Assembly: GCA_023525975.1 (NCBI GenBank) | Contig: CM042039.1 | Location: 11,314,501 to 11,378,500 of the forward strand | Length of the DNA stretch: 64,000 nucleotides | Source of the DNA: Smallanthus sonchifolius | Lineage: Eukaryota > Streptophyta > Magnoliopsida > Asterales > Asteraceae | Reading direction: 5' to 3' | Notes under the pieces: generated by a model | The model's database searches: none | What the model was told of the DNA's origin: nothing | The model's input: the letters and a program-made list of their open reading frames with translations, nothing else | Program-made: the position numbers and the translations under genes | In this document: positions 9,958 through 20,545 of the stretch, in pieces | Layout of the letters: each line of letters begins with the position of its first letter | Numbering within the stretch: the stretch's first letter is position 1

Positions 9958-12182
9958 TTAGAAAATCTCTAATTGGAATTCAGCACCACAAGACATTTCC
10001 TCATACATATTGCCCTCGGTAACCGAGACATGTTGAGCTTCTAGAATACGAACTTGTATATCGGAATGGATCTTGACACTTTGAAGCATGACATGTTCCT
10101 TGCGGCTTAGTGCATCGGCTACAACATTAGCCTTGTCGGGATGATAACGAATTTCGCAATCGTAATCGTTGAGGAGTTCAACCCAACGTCGTTGTCTCAT
10201 GTTGAGTTCCTTTTGGTTGAAGATATGTTGGAGGCTTTTGTGGTCGGTGAACACCACACATTTCGTGCCATAGAGATAATGTCTCCAAATCTTCAACGCA
10301 AATATGACAGCACCCAACTTCAGATCATGCGTCGTATAATTCTTCTCATGGATTTTGAGTTGTCTTGATGCATAAGCGATCACCTTGCCTCGTTGCATGA
10401 GAACGCAACCAAGACCTTGGTTTGAAGCGTCACAGTAAACCACTAGATCATCTTCACCTTCAGGAAGGGTGAGGATAGGAGCATTGCACAGCTTTCGCTT
10501 GAGAATTTGAAAGGCTTCTTCTTGTTTCGGTCCCCACTTATAGGGTTTACCTTTTTGGGTTAAGGCAGTGAGGGGAACAGCGATCTTGGAGAAATTAGAG
10601 ATGAACCTTCGATAGTAACCTGCTAAGCCAAGAAACGAACGAACTTCGGTAGGGGTTTTAGGAGCTTTCCAATTCTTAACAGCTTCAATTTTTGCGGGGT
10701 CAACATGAATTCCCTTTTTATTGACAACGTGACCCAAAAATTGAACTTCTTTTAGCCAAAATTCACATTTGGAGAACTTGGCGTATAGCTGTTCGGTTTT
10801 CAAGAGATCCAAAATCAACCTAAGGTGTTGTTCATGATCTTCCTTAGTTCTTGAATAGATCAAGATGTCATCAATGAACACGATAACAAATTTATCAAGG
10901 TATGGTTTGCACATGCGATTCATGAGGTCCATGAAGACAGCAGGTGCATTGGTTAGCCCAAAAGGCATAACCATGAACTCGTAGTGACCATATCTCGTTC
11001 GGAAGGCAGTCTTGGGAATATCCTCCTCTTGCACACGGAGTTGATGATAACCAGATCGAAGATCAATCTTCGAGAAGTAGGTAGAACCTTGGAGTTGATC
11101 GAAGAGATCGTCAATCCTTGGTAAAGGGTAGCGGTTTTTGATTGTAAGCTTGTTGAGTTCTCGATAGTCAATACACATGCGGAAAGAACCGTCCTTCTTT
11201 TTAACAAATAAGACTGGTGCACCCCACGGTGAATGACTCGGCCGTATGAAACCTTTGTCGGAGAGTTCTTGAAGTTGACTTGCAAGTTCTTGCATCTCGG
11301 AAGGTGCAAGCCGGTATGGAGCTTTAGCCACCGGGTTTGCTCCAGGTACAAGATCGATGCGAAATTCCACTTGTCGAACAGGTGGAAGACCGGGCAAGTC
11401 ATCAGGAAAGACTTTGGGAAAATCCCGAACGATGGGGATGTCTTGTACACTCCTCTTTTTGATTTCTTTTTGGATAACATGGGCTAGGAAAACCATGTAC
11501 TTCTTTCGTATATACTTTTGGACGGTAATGCATGACATTAGCTTGAGTCCTTTGCAAGGTTTCTCACCAAGGACCTTCAACGTTTCGCCGGATGGGAGTG
11601 GTATACGGATGCATTTTTCAAAGCACATGACTTCGGCGTGGTGCTTCGACAACCAATCCATACCTACGATGACGTCAAAACTTCCTAATGGCATTGGTAT
11701 GAGGTTGATTGGAAAGGTGTGTTTATTTAGTTCTAGGGAGCAATCATAAATGATGGTGTCAATTGCAATGGTGTTACCATCGGCTACCTCAACGGTAAAG
11801 GTTTTCTCTAGTTTAGACCGGGTTTTTGCAAGTAACGGTTCGAAGTCTAGTGACACAAAACTTTTATCGGCTCCGGTATCAAATAGTATAGAAGCATAAT
11901 GATTATTCATAAGGAACGTACCGTTAACCACATCAGTGTTGGCCTGAGCCTCATTGGCGTTGATGTTGAAAGCACGCCCACGAGCTCCGCCTTGGTTAAC
12001 ATTGATCAGTCTTGGGCACTGGTTACGGAAGTGGTTCGGGTCACCACATTCGAAGCAAGCACGTCCATTTGCAATGGCGGGGATGGCTTGGTTAGTTGCT
12101 TGATGATTGGCTTGATTTGCTGGGTTGGTTTGGTTGGCAAGTGCCTTGGCTCGACAAATATTGGCTGTGTGGCCATGTTTCC
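9958..12182 (-). pseudogene. pol: Element C nucleocapsid end, protease, reverse transcriptase and RNase H
   Basis: Continues the gag-pol frame beyond the D insertion. In order: end of a first zinc knuckle, second knuckle (CFECGDPNHFRNQC), protease (ILFDTGADKSFV near residue 114), reverse transcriptase (MCIDYRELNKLTIK and the catalytic FVIVFIDDILIYS near 450), then RNase H (DAS near 597). The RNase H motif THDLKLGAV has Lys where the catalytic Glu is expected (THDLELGA in D and B), so RNase H is probably inactive. The frame ends at 9958, after a one-base shift, before reaching integrase. The few residues read beyond 12182 come from D's LTR and are not part of the gene. Confidence 0.92.
12178..12182. 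repeat. Target-site duplication of element D (left copy)
   Basis: TTTCC at 12178-12182 is repeated exactly at 20546-20550, flanking both ends of D. This is the 5-bp duplication expected of Ty3/gypsy integration. Confidence 0.95.
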
Positions 12183-12229
12183 TGTAACACCCAAAAATAA
12201 AAAGAAAAGAAAAATTCAAAATTTCACTC

Positions 12230-12504
12230 CCTCGCGGTTCGCGAGGGAGATTTTGACAAAACCTCGCGGTACGCGAGGGGACTGCTTATGCGCCAGAAAA
12301 TCACCTTCTCGCGGTACGCGAGAAGATCTTCGATGAAGTCTCGCGGTACGCGAGGGAATAGTACACGCGTCAGGGCCAGAAAACACGTGTCATGTACACT
12401 TGCCACCTGCTGCCACGTGTCATGCTGACTCACCTCGATTCGCGACTTGTCATCCCCTCGCGGTACGCGAGGGATTTCCTTGGCCGGCCTCGCGGTACGC
12501 GAGG
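12230..12504. repeat. Array of seven CTCGCG-GTA-CGCGAG hairpins in LTR D
   Basis: Inverted repeats with six- to nine-base arms around a three-base centre: 12230-12246 (GTT centre), 12262-12278, 12305-12325 (longest arms), 12340-12354, a degraded copy at 12433-12445, then 12455-12473 and 12488-12504. The array ends 17 bp before the TATA box. The same array is at 19014-19288 in the other LTR. Confidence 0.9.
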
Positions 12505-12520
12505 GACCGGAATTCCAGCC

Positions 12521-12529
12521 TATAAAAGG
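12521..12529 (+). promoter_or_regulatory. TATA box of element D
   Basis: TATAAAAGG, 338 bp into the 5' LTR and directly after the hairpin array. Transcription would start roughly 30 bp downstream. The copy in the 3' LTR is at 19305. Confidence 0.7.
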
Positions 12530-13762
12530 CCTTCAAAGGGGATTGAATTCTGTACAGTTTCCAAACGTTCGTTTCACACAAACCCCGTTCTTTCAAGCTC
12601 CACGACATCCCGAAGTGCTATCCAAGAGTCCAAACGAAATCCTGCACCAGCCGAAGTTTCGTCCAAATCCCGCGAAGTAGGTATCGTTAAAACTATTCAT
12701 ATATATATAGCCGCAATTATATATATATTCTCTCATATATATTCTCGTTAATCGTGTCTTCCCTAGGAAGAAACGTGTCGAGGTTCTGCTCAAATTCCGA
12801 AGCCTACAACCCTACCAGCCATCAAAATCAAGGTGAACACGTTTAACGCTTTTCAAACGATAAAACCATTTTATTTACGAAAACGGCATGAAACAAATTA
12901 AATGCTTTAATCATAAGGGTAATCTACGTGATAGCATTCAGGCCATAAGCATACGTAGATTTGATCAAATGGTATACATGTGACGGGTGAAAGTCCGGTC
13001 CGTGGCTGGGTACAGATCATGTAATGGGAAATCATAAGACTAAGGATGGGTTTCCTTAGCAGATTATACGAGGGACGAGTTCCTGAGTATCATGTAAGAC
13101 TAAGAACAAGGTTCTTAGCATCATCACCCTGGGAATAGGCTATCAGTCTGAGACATAGCGCTCAGCCAGTTGACCCCATGGCAGTTAACCCAGTGTATGT
13201 AGGTGGTATATACTTCAGGTGAAATAGACTGCTGAATGTGTAGATTTACCATACAAAAACGTGCTTAAAGGCTTTAATTTGGTTTATGTTAGAAATCATT
13301 TTCGTGTCAGTTAAATGTGATTCACCAGCTTTATGCTGATGTTCATTTTCAAAACGTTTTTCACAGGTAATGAAAGAAATCATTAAATTCAGGGTGATGC
13401 AGTAAAGACAAGATCTTTAGGCATATCAAAATCCCTGTGGCAGACTAATACAAGACCAAATGTTGGAACGGACGTAGATCCTAGACATTTTGAATGGCTT
13501 GTATTATGTAAATTATTTCAATCACTGTACATTATATAATAGACTTTTGAAGATCTATTATCATGAAATGAAAAGGGACGTGGATCCCAAGTTTTGACAA
13601 AAAGTACAGAATTAACCCTTGAGGTTATTTACATTACATTTCATTACAAAAAGGCATCAAGTAAAAACAAAGACTTCCGCTGTCCAAATTTATGGGACCT
13701 CATTCAGATACCAGCATTATCTAGCGACGCCCGGGCAGGGGTAGCCCGGGGTTGTGACAGGT

Positions 13763-13775
13763 TGGTATCAGAGCC
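13763..13775 (+). promoter_or_regulatory. Primer-binding site of element D (tRNA-iMet)
   Basis: TGGTATCAGAGCC begins four bases after the LTR end at 13759. It is complementary to initiator tRNA-Met and identical to the sites of A, B and C. Confidence 0.95.
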
Positions 13776-13895
13776 ACATTCAAGGGTTTTAACAAAACTA
13801 GATACTTATATGATTGTATCTAGGCTTTAACCAATAGTTGTGCCTACTGAACAAACGATAGGAAGATGCCTTTAACATAACCAATAAATTGCTGG

Positions 13896-14279
13896 ATGTC
13901 AGATCCATACTATTATCCTTATAATTACCTAAACTACTTCCCTGGAGAATCATCTAATCAAGTAGTACCAAGATATGACGATTATATCCACTACCTGCTG
14001 ACCCCGGAGAATTGGAACAGAATGGTCGCAGAACAAGTGGAGCAGACTCAAGCAAGGCTTGAACCTCTGAGAGAAGAATCAGAGTATTCAGTGGAAATGG
14101 AAGATTCAAGAGAGTCTTTACGTCCTGTTATGACATCTATGCCACCACCTCAATCATTAGACGTGGTAGATCATACCGGAACAATTCCAGAACATCCACC
14201 AAGTCCAAGTGAAGAAACTTCGCGTTCATTTGCTGAATCTGACAAGGCTGCCGTTTGTGAAGGCAGTGGTGGAAAATAA
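13896..14279 (+). CDS. gag: Element D N-terminal gag segment (127 residues, separate frame)
   Basis: Begins 120 bp after the primer site. It is Tyr/Pro-rich at the start (MSDPYYYPYNYLNYFPGE) and acidic and Pro/Ser-rich later, without a recognisable domain. It ends at a TAA at 14277-14279. The main polyprotein frame is the next one: it is open from about 14209, but has a TAA at 14428-14430 before continuing from 14431 to 18930. Either this is a degraded gag N terminus (one frame change, one stop), or part of 14240-14430 is removed by splicing; a candidate acceptor, TTCTTAG, precedes 14319. I cannot decide between these. Confidence 0.6.
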   Translation: MSDPYYYPYNYLNYFPGESSNQVVPRYDDYIHYLLTPENWNRMVAEQVEQTQARLEPLREESEYSVEMEDSRESLRPVMTSMPPPQSLDVVDHTGTIPEHPPSPSEETSRSFAESDKAAVCEGSGGK

Positions 14280-14457
14280 ACTTCAAATTTTGACCCAAAT
14301 TCGTGCTTGTGTTCTTAGATGTCTCAACAAAACAATGACAATAAGCGGTCCATCTACCTACATTATCAAGGAAAAAGGAAAAGAAGTTAATAATAATCCT
14401 GAAATAACTACTCAACAACCAGAATTGTAACAACTGGTCAAACAAAGCATTAAAGAA

Positions 14458-17400
14458 ATGCTTCCTGCCATAATAAAGGAAGTACAAGAAAACATCAAAA
14501 CTCCAAGCCACGTAACTCTTCCTTCAAAAAGAATGGAAAACCCTTCGAAAACCCACACAGAGCAAGTAGCAAGCTCTCGTAAACCTCAAACCTCGAAAAG
14601 ATCCAGAACATCAAGCAATAAGTATTCTGAATCTGAAGAATCGTTAAATCTAAGCAGTGAAAGCTCAGAAGAAGAAAATGAAACAAAAAGGTATAAACAC
14701 AAGGGGTGTTCTTACAAAACCTTTCAGGACTGTAAACCTTATGAATTTAAGGGCACCGAAGGCGGTATTGCTACTCTTCACTGGCTAGAGAAGATGGAGT
14801 CAGTAATAGCAATTAGCAAGTGTGCTAAGAAAGATCAAGTACTGTATGCTTCAAACTCCTTCAAAAATGAAGCGTTGGAATGGTGGAATTCAATCATTTC
14901 TGCCAAAGGGAGGAGAAAGACCAATGCTATGGATTGGAAAGAATTCCGAGCAAAGGTGAAAAGGAAATTTTGCCCCAAGAATGAGAAAGAACAAGCTGAA
15001 AGGAAATTTTTGGATCACAGGATGGTGGGTACCAATGATCGAGAGTATACTACCAAATTTTTTGAATATGCCCGTTTGGCACCTCACCTGGCTAAACCCG
15101 AGTCGGTTCTCATAACTCGATATATTTACGGTTTAGTTCCAGAGATCCGTGATTTGGTGAAGGTTGTCTCACCAAAAACCATTGAGTCCACCGTAGAGCT
15201 GACCGGTACCATGACGGCTGGATTGATCAGAAACCTAGAAGAGAGAAAGAAAATGGAATCCTCTACAAAAACAAAACCCGAAGCCAAAAGATTTAGCAAA
15301 AGCTTTGGGCAAAAAGGATTTCCATTTAACAATCCACCATGCAAAACGTGCGGACGCAGGCATATTGGAAAGTGTGTTTTTGAAACTCCATTCTGTAATC
15401 ATTGCAAGGTCTCAGGTCACACTACTGAGAATTGCTTCAAGAGAAAGGGAATGATTACTTGTTTCAATTGTGGAGAGCCAGGGCACATCAGAACGAATTG
15501 CCCTAAGTTTGCAAAGACCAGAGGAGCTGGAGGATCAGGAGTTAAGATAACTCCAGAAACCAAAAAGATCGTGCGAGCATTTGTCATGAATGCTAATCAA
15601 GCTGAGAGAACGCCGGACGTAATTACCGGTACGTTTCTTCTTAATAATGTTTATGCTAAGGTCTTATTTGACTCAGGTGCGAACCGGAGTTTTATAGATT
15701 ATAATTTCTGTAATCTATTAAACGAACCATTAAGTCCCTTAGCTGAAACATATGAAGTAGAAACAGCGAACGGTGATTTGATAAAAATATCCCAATCACT
15801 GAACAATTGTTACATTACATTGGCTGGTTTCACTATCCCAGTACAATTGTTACCAATGTCAATAACTGGCTTTGACATTGTTTTGGGGATGGATTGGTTA
15901 TCCAATAACCAAGCCGAAATCCTTTGTAATCAACAAGTTGTAAAACTCGTTACACCAACAAACAAAACTCTAACTATCCAAGGTGATAAACCCACAAAAC
16001 CTATCCAGATAATCTCCATACTTAAAGCAACCAAGTGCTTAAGAAAAGGATATCTGGCATGTCTGGTATCAATTACTGCCTTGGAAAAGGAGAAGAAGAT
16101 AGAATCAGTACATGTAGTATCTGAATTTCCAGACATTTTTCCTGAAGAACTGCCTGGATTACCACCAGAACGAGAGGTAGAATTTCGAATCAACCTTGTA
16201 CCTGGTGCAACTCCAATTGCCAAATCCCCGTACAGACTGGCACCCACAGAAATGGCAGAACTCAAGAAACAATTGGATGAACTTCTTGAGAAAGGTTTTA
16301 TCCAACCAAGTTCTTCACCTTGGGGAGCTCCAATTCTCTTTGTTAAGAAGAAAGACGGATCAATGCGCATGTGTATTGATTATCGGGAACTGAATAAAGT
16401 TACCATCAAAAACCGATACCCGCTTCCACGGATTGACGATTTATTCGATCAACTCCAAGGAGCTTGTCATTTTTCAAAGATCGATCTTCGTTCAGGTTAT
16501 CATCAGTTGAAAGTGCATGATAACGATATCTCGAAAACTGCATTTCGAACACGGTATGGACATTTCGAGTTCACGATTATGCCATTTGGACTTACAAATG
16601 CTCCTGCCGCATTCATGGACATGATGAATCGTGTCTGCAAACCTTACTTGGATAAGTTTGTCATAGTTTTTATTGATGACATACTTATTTATTCCAAAAC
16701 CCAAGTTGAACACGAAACTCATCTTCGAACCATACTTGAACTTCTTCGAAAAGAGAAATTATATGCTAAGTTTTCTAAATGCGAATTTTGGTTAACGGAA
16801 GTACAATTTCTTGGTCATGTCATCAACGTGAACGGAATTCAAGTAGATCCTTCCAAAATTGAAGCTATATCCAAATGGGAAATTCCCAAGTCACCCACCG
16901 AAATTCGTAGTTTTCTGGGATTAGCGGGATATTACCGCCGATTCATTCAAAATTTTTCTCGTATAGCAATCCCACTCACATCCCTAACTCGGAAATCTGT
17001 AAAATACGAATGGGGACCCAAACAATCTGAATCTTTTGAAACTTTGAAACAAAAACTGACAAACGCACCTATTCTATCTTTACCAGATGGTATTGAAGAC
17101 TTCGTAGTTTACTGCGACGCCTCACATACTGGTTTAGGTTGCGTATTAATGCAACACAAGAAAGTCATTGCTTATGCATCTCGTCAGTTGAAAATTCATG
17201 AGAAAAACTACTCAACCCACGATCTAGAGTTGGGCGCTATAATCTTTGCTTTGAAATTATGGCGACACTATCTCTATGGGGTTAAGTTCACAATCTACAC
17301 TGATCATAAAAGTCTCAAGTACATATTTAGCCAGAAGGAGTTAAATATGAGACAAAGAAGATGGATGGAAATCCTGAATGATTATGATTGTGAAATTTGT

Positions 17401-18930
17401 TATCATGAAGGAAAGGCAAATGTAGTAGCAGATGCCTTGAGCCGAAAAGAAAATGTCAAGCCAAAGAGAGTACGTTCTCTCAGACTTGAACTACAAATTG
17501 ATCTTGTAAGTCAGTTAAAAGAGGCACAAGAGTTAGCTTTGAAGGAAGGTAACTTTGAAAAAGAAGGAATGAAAGGAATGCTTGATTTACTGATCAAAGG
17601 AGAAGATAATATCCTTCGCATGAATAAACGTATTTGGGTACCAGTTACAGGTGATCTTCGAGAGCGAATCCTCGAAGAAGCACACAAGTCCAAATACACC
17701 ATGCACCCAGGAAGTGATAAAATGTACAAGAACCTCAAAGAAAGTTACTGGTGGATTGGTATGAAAAAGAACATTGCTATCTACATAGCAAAATGTTTGA
17801 CTTGTTCCAAAGTCAAAGCCGAACACCAAAAGCCAGCTGGATTATTGCAACAGTTAGAATTACCAGTTTGGAAATGGGAACTGATAACTATGGACTTTAT
17901 TACAAAACTTCCTCGAACCACTCGTGGAAATAATGCAATCTGGGTTATCATTGACCGTTTAACCAAATCAGCTCACTTTCTATCTATCAAGGACACCATG
18001 AGTATGGACAAAATGGCGCAAATTTACGTTAATGAAATTGTAACGTTACATGGTGTGCCTCTATCCATAGTGTCAGATAGAGATAGTCGCTTCACATCTC
18101 GATTCTGGCAAAGTTTTCAAACAGCTCTAGGAACTCGATTGAATCTTAGCACTGCTTATCATCCACAAACTGATGGGCAGAGCGAAAGAACCATACAAAC
18201 CCTAGAAGATATGCTCCGAGCCTGTGTGATAGACTTTGGAGGTAATTGGGATGATCATTTACCTCTAATGGAATTCTCATACAACAATAGTTATCACACA
18301 AGTATTCAGGCCGCACCATTTGAAGCATTGTACGGACGGAAATGTCGAACGCCTGTATGTTGGTCAGATATCGGAGAAAATCAGTTATCAGGACCAGAGA
18401 TAGTCCAAGAAACCACTGATAAAGTATTACAAATACGTGAACGTTTAAAAGCGGCTCGAGATCGACAGAAAAGTTATGCAGATAAACGAAGAAAGCCGTT
18501 AGAATTCCAATTCGGTGACAAGGTGTTATTAAAAGTTTCACCTTGGAAAGGTGTTATTCGTTTCGGAAAGAAAGGAAAGTTAAGTCCACGTTTTGTTGGA
18601 CCTTTCAAAATCATTAAACGAATCGGATCTGTTGCCTATCAGCTTGAACTACCAGTAGAGATGGGTGGGGTACACGATATATTCCATGTATCAAACCTAC
18701 GTAAGTGTTTAGCTGATGAATCCTTGCTTATGCCTTTACAAGATGTGGAAGTAAATGAAAAGCTCAAATTCATTGAACGACCGTTACAAATTGAAGACCG
18801 ACAAATCAAAAAGCTTAAACGGAAACAATTGGTGTTGGTCAAAGTAAGATGGGATTCCAGACGTGGCCCAGAATATACCTGGGAACTTGAGTCAGAAATG
18901 CGCAAAAAGTATCCACATCTCTTTCAATGA
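14458..18930 (+). CDS. gag-pol: Element D gag-pol polyprotein (1,490 residues), all catalytic sites present
   Basis: A single uninterrupted frame. In order: Gag capsid (about 80-260; CSYKTFQDCKPYEFKG, LEWWNSI); zinc knuckles (about 295-350, including CNHCKVSGHTTENC and CFNCGEPGHIRTNC); aspartic protease with DSGA in place of the usual DTGA (about 405); reverse transcriptase (MCIDYRELNKVTIK, FIDDILIYSK about 738); RNase H (CDAS about 885, THDLELGA, TDHKSL, ADALSR); integrase HHCC (about 1074-1115), then Asp in MDFITK (1145), Asp in SDRDSRF (1205) and Glu in SERTIQ (about 1243); and a chromodomain-like end (LVLVKVRWDSRRGPEYTWE, about 1460). Length and order are normal for Tekay-type chromoviruses. 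The Met at 14458 is the first after the upstream stop; the natural start may lie further upstream. Confidence 0.96.
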   Translation: MLPAIIKEVQENIKTPSHVTLPSKRMENPSKTHTEQVASSRKPQTSKRSRTSSNKYSESEESLNLSSESSEEENETKRYKHKGCSYKTFQDCKPYEFKGTEGGIATLHWLEKMESVIAISKCAKKDQVLYASNSFKNEALEWWNSIISAKGRRKTNAMDWKEFRAKVKRKFCPKNEKEQAERKFLDHRMVGTNDREYTTKFFEYARLAPHLAKPESVLITRYIYGLVPEIRDLVKVVSPKTIESTVELTGTMTAGLIRNLEERKKMESSTKTKPEAKRFSKSFGQKGFPFNNPPCKTCGRRHIGKCVFETPFCNHCKVSGHTTENCFKRKGMITCFNCGEPGHIRTNCPKFAKTRGAGGSGVKITPETKKIVRAFVMNANQAERTPDVITGTFLLNNVYAKVLFDSGANRSFIDYNFCNLLNEPLSPLAETYEVETANGDLIKISQSLNNCYITLAGFTIPVQLLPMSITGFDIVLGMDWLSNNQAEILCNQQVVKLVTPTNKTLTIQGDKPTKPIQIISILKATKCLRKGYLACLVSITALEKEKKIESVHVVSEFPDIFPEELPGLPPEREVEFRINLVPGATPIAKSPYRLAPTEMAELKKQLDELLEKGFIQPSSSPWGAPILFVKKKDGSMRMCIDYRELNKVTIKNRYPLPRIDDLFDQLQGACHFSKIDLRSGYHQLKVHDNDISKTAFRTRYGHFEFTIMPFGLTNAPAAFMDMMNRVCKPYLDKFVIVFIDDILIYSKTQVEHETHLRTILELLRKEKLYAKFSKCEFWLTEVQFLGHVINVNGIQVDPSKIEAISKWEIPKSPTEIRSFLGLAGYYRRFIQNFSRIAIPLTSLTRKSVKYEWGPKQSESFETLKQKLTNAPILSLPDGIEDFVVYCDASHTGLGCVLMQHKKVIAYASRQLKIHEKNYSTHDLELGAIIFALKLWRHYLYGVKFTIYTDHKSLKYIFSQKELNMRQRRWMEILNDYDCEICYHEGKANVVADALSRKENVKPKRVRSLRLELQIDLVSQLKEAQELALKEGNFEKEGMKGMLDLLIKGEDNILRMNKRIWVPVTGDLRERILEEAHKSKYTMHPGSDKMYKNLKESYWWIGMKKNIAIYIAKCLTCSKVKAEHQKPAGLLQQLELPVWKWELITMDFITKLPRTTRGNNAIWVIIDRLTKSAHFLSIKDTMSMDKMAQIYVNEIVTLHGVPLSIVSDRDSRFTSRFWQSFQTALGTRLNLSTAYHPQTDGQSERTIQTLEDMLRACVIDFGGNWDDHLPLMEFSYNNSYHTSIQAAPFEALYGRKCRTPVCWSDIGENQLSGPEIVQETTDKVLQIRERLKAARDRQKSYADKRRKPLEFQFGDKVLLKVSPWKGVIRFGKKGKLSPRFVGPFKIIKRIGSVAYQLELPVEMGGVHDIFHVSNLRKCLADESLLMPLQDVEVNEKLKFIERPLQIEDRQIKKLKRKQLVLVKVRWDSRRGPEYTWELESEMRKKYPHLFQ

Positions 18931-18952
18931 ATCTCGAGGACGAGATTATTCT

Positions 18953-18966
18953 AAAGGAGGGGAGGA
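18953..18966 (+). promoter_or_regulatory. Polypurine tract of element D
   Basis: AAAGGAGGGGAGGA abuts the 3' LTR and would prime plus-strand DNA synthesis. It follows the stop codon by 22 bp, after the segment CTCGAGGACGAG, a short motif shared in related form by B, C, E and F. Confidence 0.9.
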
Positions 18967-20545
18967 TGTAACACCCAAAAATAAAAAGAAAAGAAAAATT
19001 CAAAATTTCACTCCCTCGCGGTTCGCGAGGGAGATTTTGACAAAACCTCGCGGTACGCGAGGGGACTGCTTATGCGCCAGAAAATCACCTTCTCGCGGTA
19101 CGCGAGAAGATCTTCGATGAAGTCTCGCGGTACGCGAGGGAATAGTACACGCGTCAGGGCCAGAAAACACGTGTCATGTACACTTGCCACCTGCTGCCAC
19201 GTGTCATGCTGACTCACCTCGATTCGCGACTTGTCATCCCCTCGCGGTACGCGAGGGATTTCCTTGGCCGGCCTCGCGGTACGCGAGGGACCGGAATTCC
19301 AGCCTATAAAAGGCCTTCAAAGGGGATTGAATTCTGTACAGTTTCCAAACGTTCGTTTCACACAAACCCCGTTCTTTCAAGCTCCACGACATCCCGAAGT
19401 GCTATCCAAGAGTCCAAACGAAATCCTGCACCAGCCGAAGTTTCGTCCAAATCCCGCGAAGTAGGTATCGTTAAAACTATTCATATATATATATAGCCGC
19501 AATTATATATATATTCTCTCATATATATTCTCGTTAATCGTGTCTTCCCTAGGAAGAAACGTGTCGAGGTTCTGCTCAAATTCCGAAGCCTACAACCCTA
19601 CCAGCCATCAAAATCAAGGTGAACACGTTTAACGCTTTTCAAACGATAAAACCATTTTATTTACGAAAACGGCATGAAACAAATTAAATGCTTTAATCAT
19701 AAGGGTAATCTACGTGATAGCATTCAGGCCATAAGCATACGTAGATTTGATCAAATGGTATACATGTGACGGGTGAAAGTCCGGTCCGTGGCTGGGTACA
19801 GATCATGTAATGGGAAATCATAAGACTAAGGATGAGTTTCCTTAGCAGATTATACGAGGGACGAGTTCCTGAGTATCATGTAAGACTAAGAACAAGGTTC
19901 TTAGCATCATCACCCTGGGAATAGGCTATCAGTCTGAGACATAGCGCTCAGCCAGTTGACCCCATGGCAGTTAACCCAGTGTATGTAGGTGGTATATACT
20001 TCAGGTGAAATAGACTGCTGAATGTGTAGATTTACCATACAAAAACGTGCTTAAAGGCTTTAATTTGGTTTATGTTAGAAATCATTTTCGTGTCAGTTAA
20101 ATGTGATTCACCAGCTTTATGCTGATGTTCATTTTCAAAACGTTTTTCACAGGTAATGAAAGAAATCATTAAATTCAGGGTGATGCAGTAAAGACAAGAT
20201 CTTTAGGCATATCAAAATCCCTGTGGCAGACTAATACAAGACCAAATGTTGGAACGGACGTAGATCCTAGACATTTTGAATGGCTTGTATTATGTAAATT
20301 ATTTCAATCACTGTACATTATATAATAGACTTTTGAAGATCTATTATCATGAAATGAAAAGGGACGTGGATCCCAAGTTTTGACAAAAAGTACAGAATTA
20401 ACCCTTGAGGTTATTTACATTACATTTCATTACAAAAAGGCATCAAGTAAAAACAAAGACTTCTGCTGTCCAAATTTATGGGACCTCATTCAGATACCAG
20501 CATTATCTCGCGACGCCCGGGCAGGGGTAGCCCGGGGTTGTGACA
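18967..20545 (+). repeat. Element D 3' LTR (1,579 bp)
   Basis: From TGTAACACCC to TTGTGACA, almost identical to 12183-13759. The visible differences are GGATGAG for GGATGGG, CTTCTG for CTTCCG, TCTCGC for TCTAGC, and one extra TA in a TA run. Confidence 0.97.

Larger units (their letters stand above)
12183..13759 (+). repeat. Element D 5' LTR (1,577 bp)
   Basis: From TGTAACACCC to TTGTGACA. U3 carries seven hairpin motifs (12230-12504), two ACACGTGTCATG segments containing the CACGTG G-box/ABRE core (about 12384 and 12414), and a TATA box at 12521. Against the 3' LTR I see three substitutions and one 2-bp difference in a TA run. Confidence 0.97.
12183..20545 (+). mobile_element. Element D: young, structurally complete Tekay-type chromovirus
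   Basis: An 8,363-bp plus-strand element with near-identical LTRs, initiator-Met primer site, long gag-pol frame, polypurine tract and exact TTTCC duplications. It lies within the zinc-knuckle region of C's gag, in the opposite orientation. It is the least decayed element in the window, and the most likely to have moved recently. The only visible damage is in the N-terminal gag region (13896-14430). Confidence 0.97.

Noticed and set aside
10953..11480. Long frames opposite or alongside the RT of C and B (for example 10953-11480, 17587-17829)
   Set aside because: Shadows of the real pol genes in other frames, with no domain of their own.
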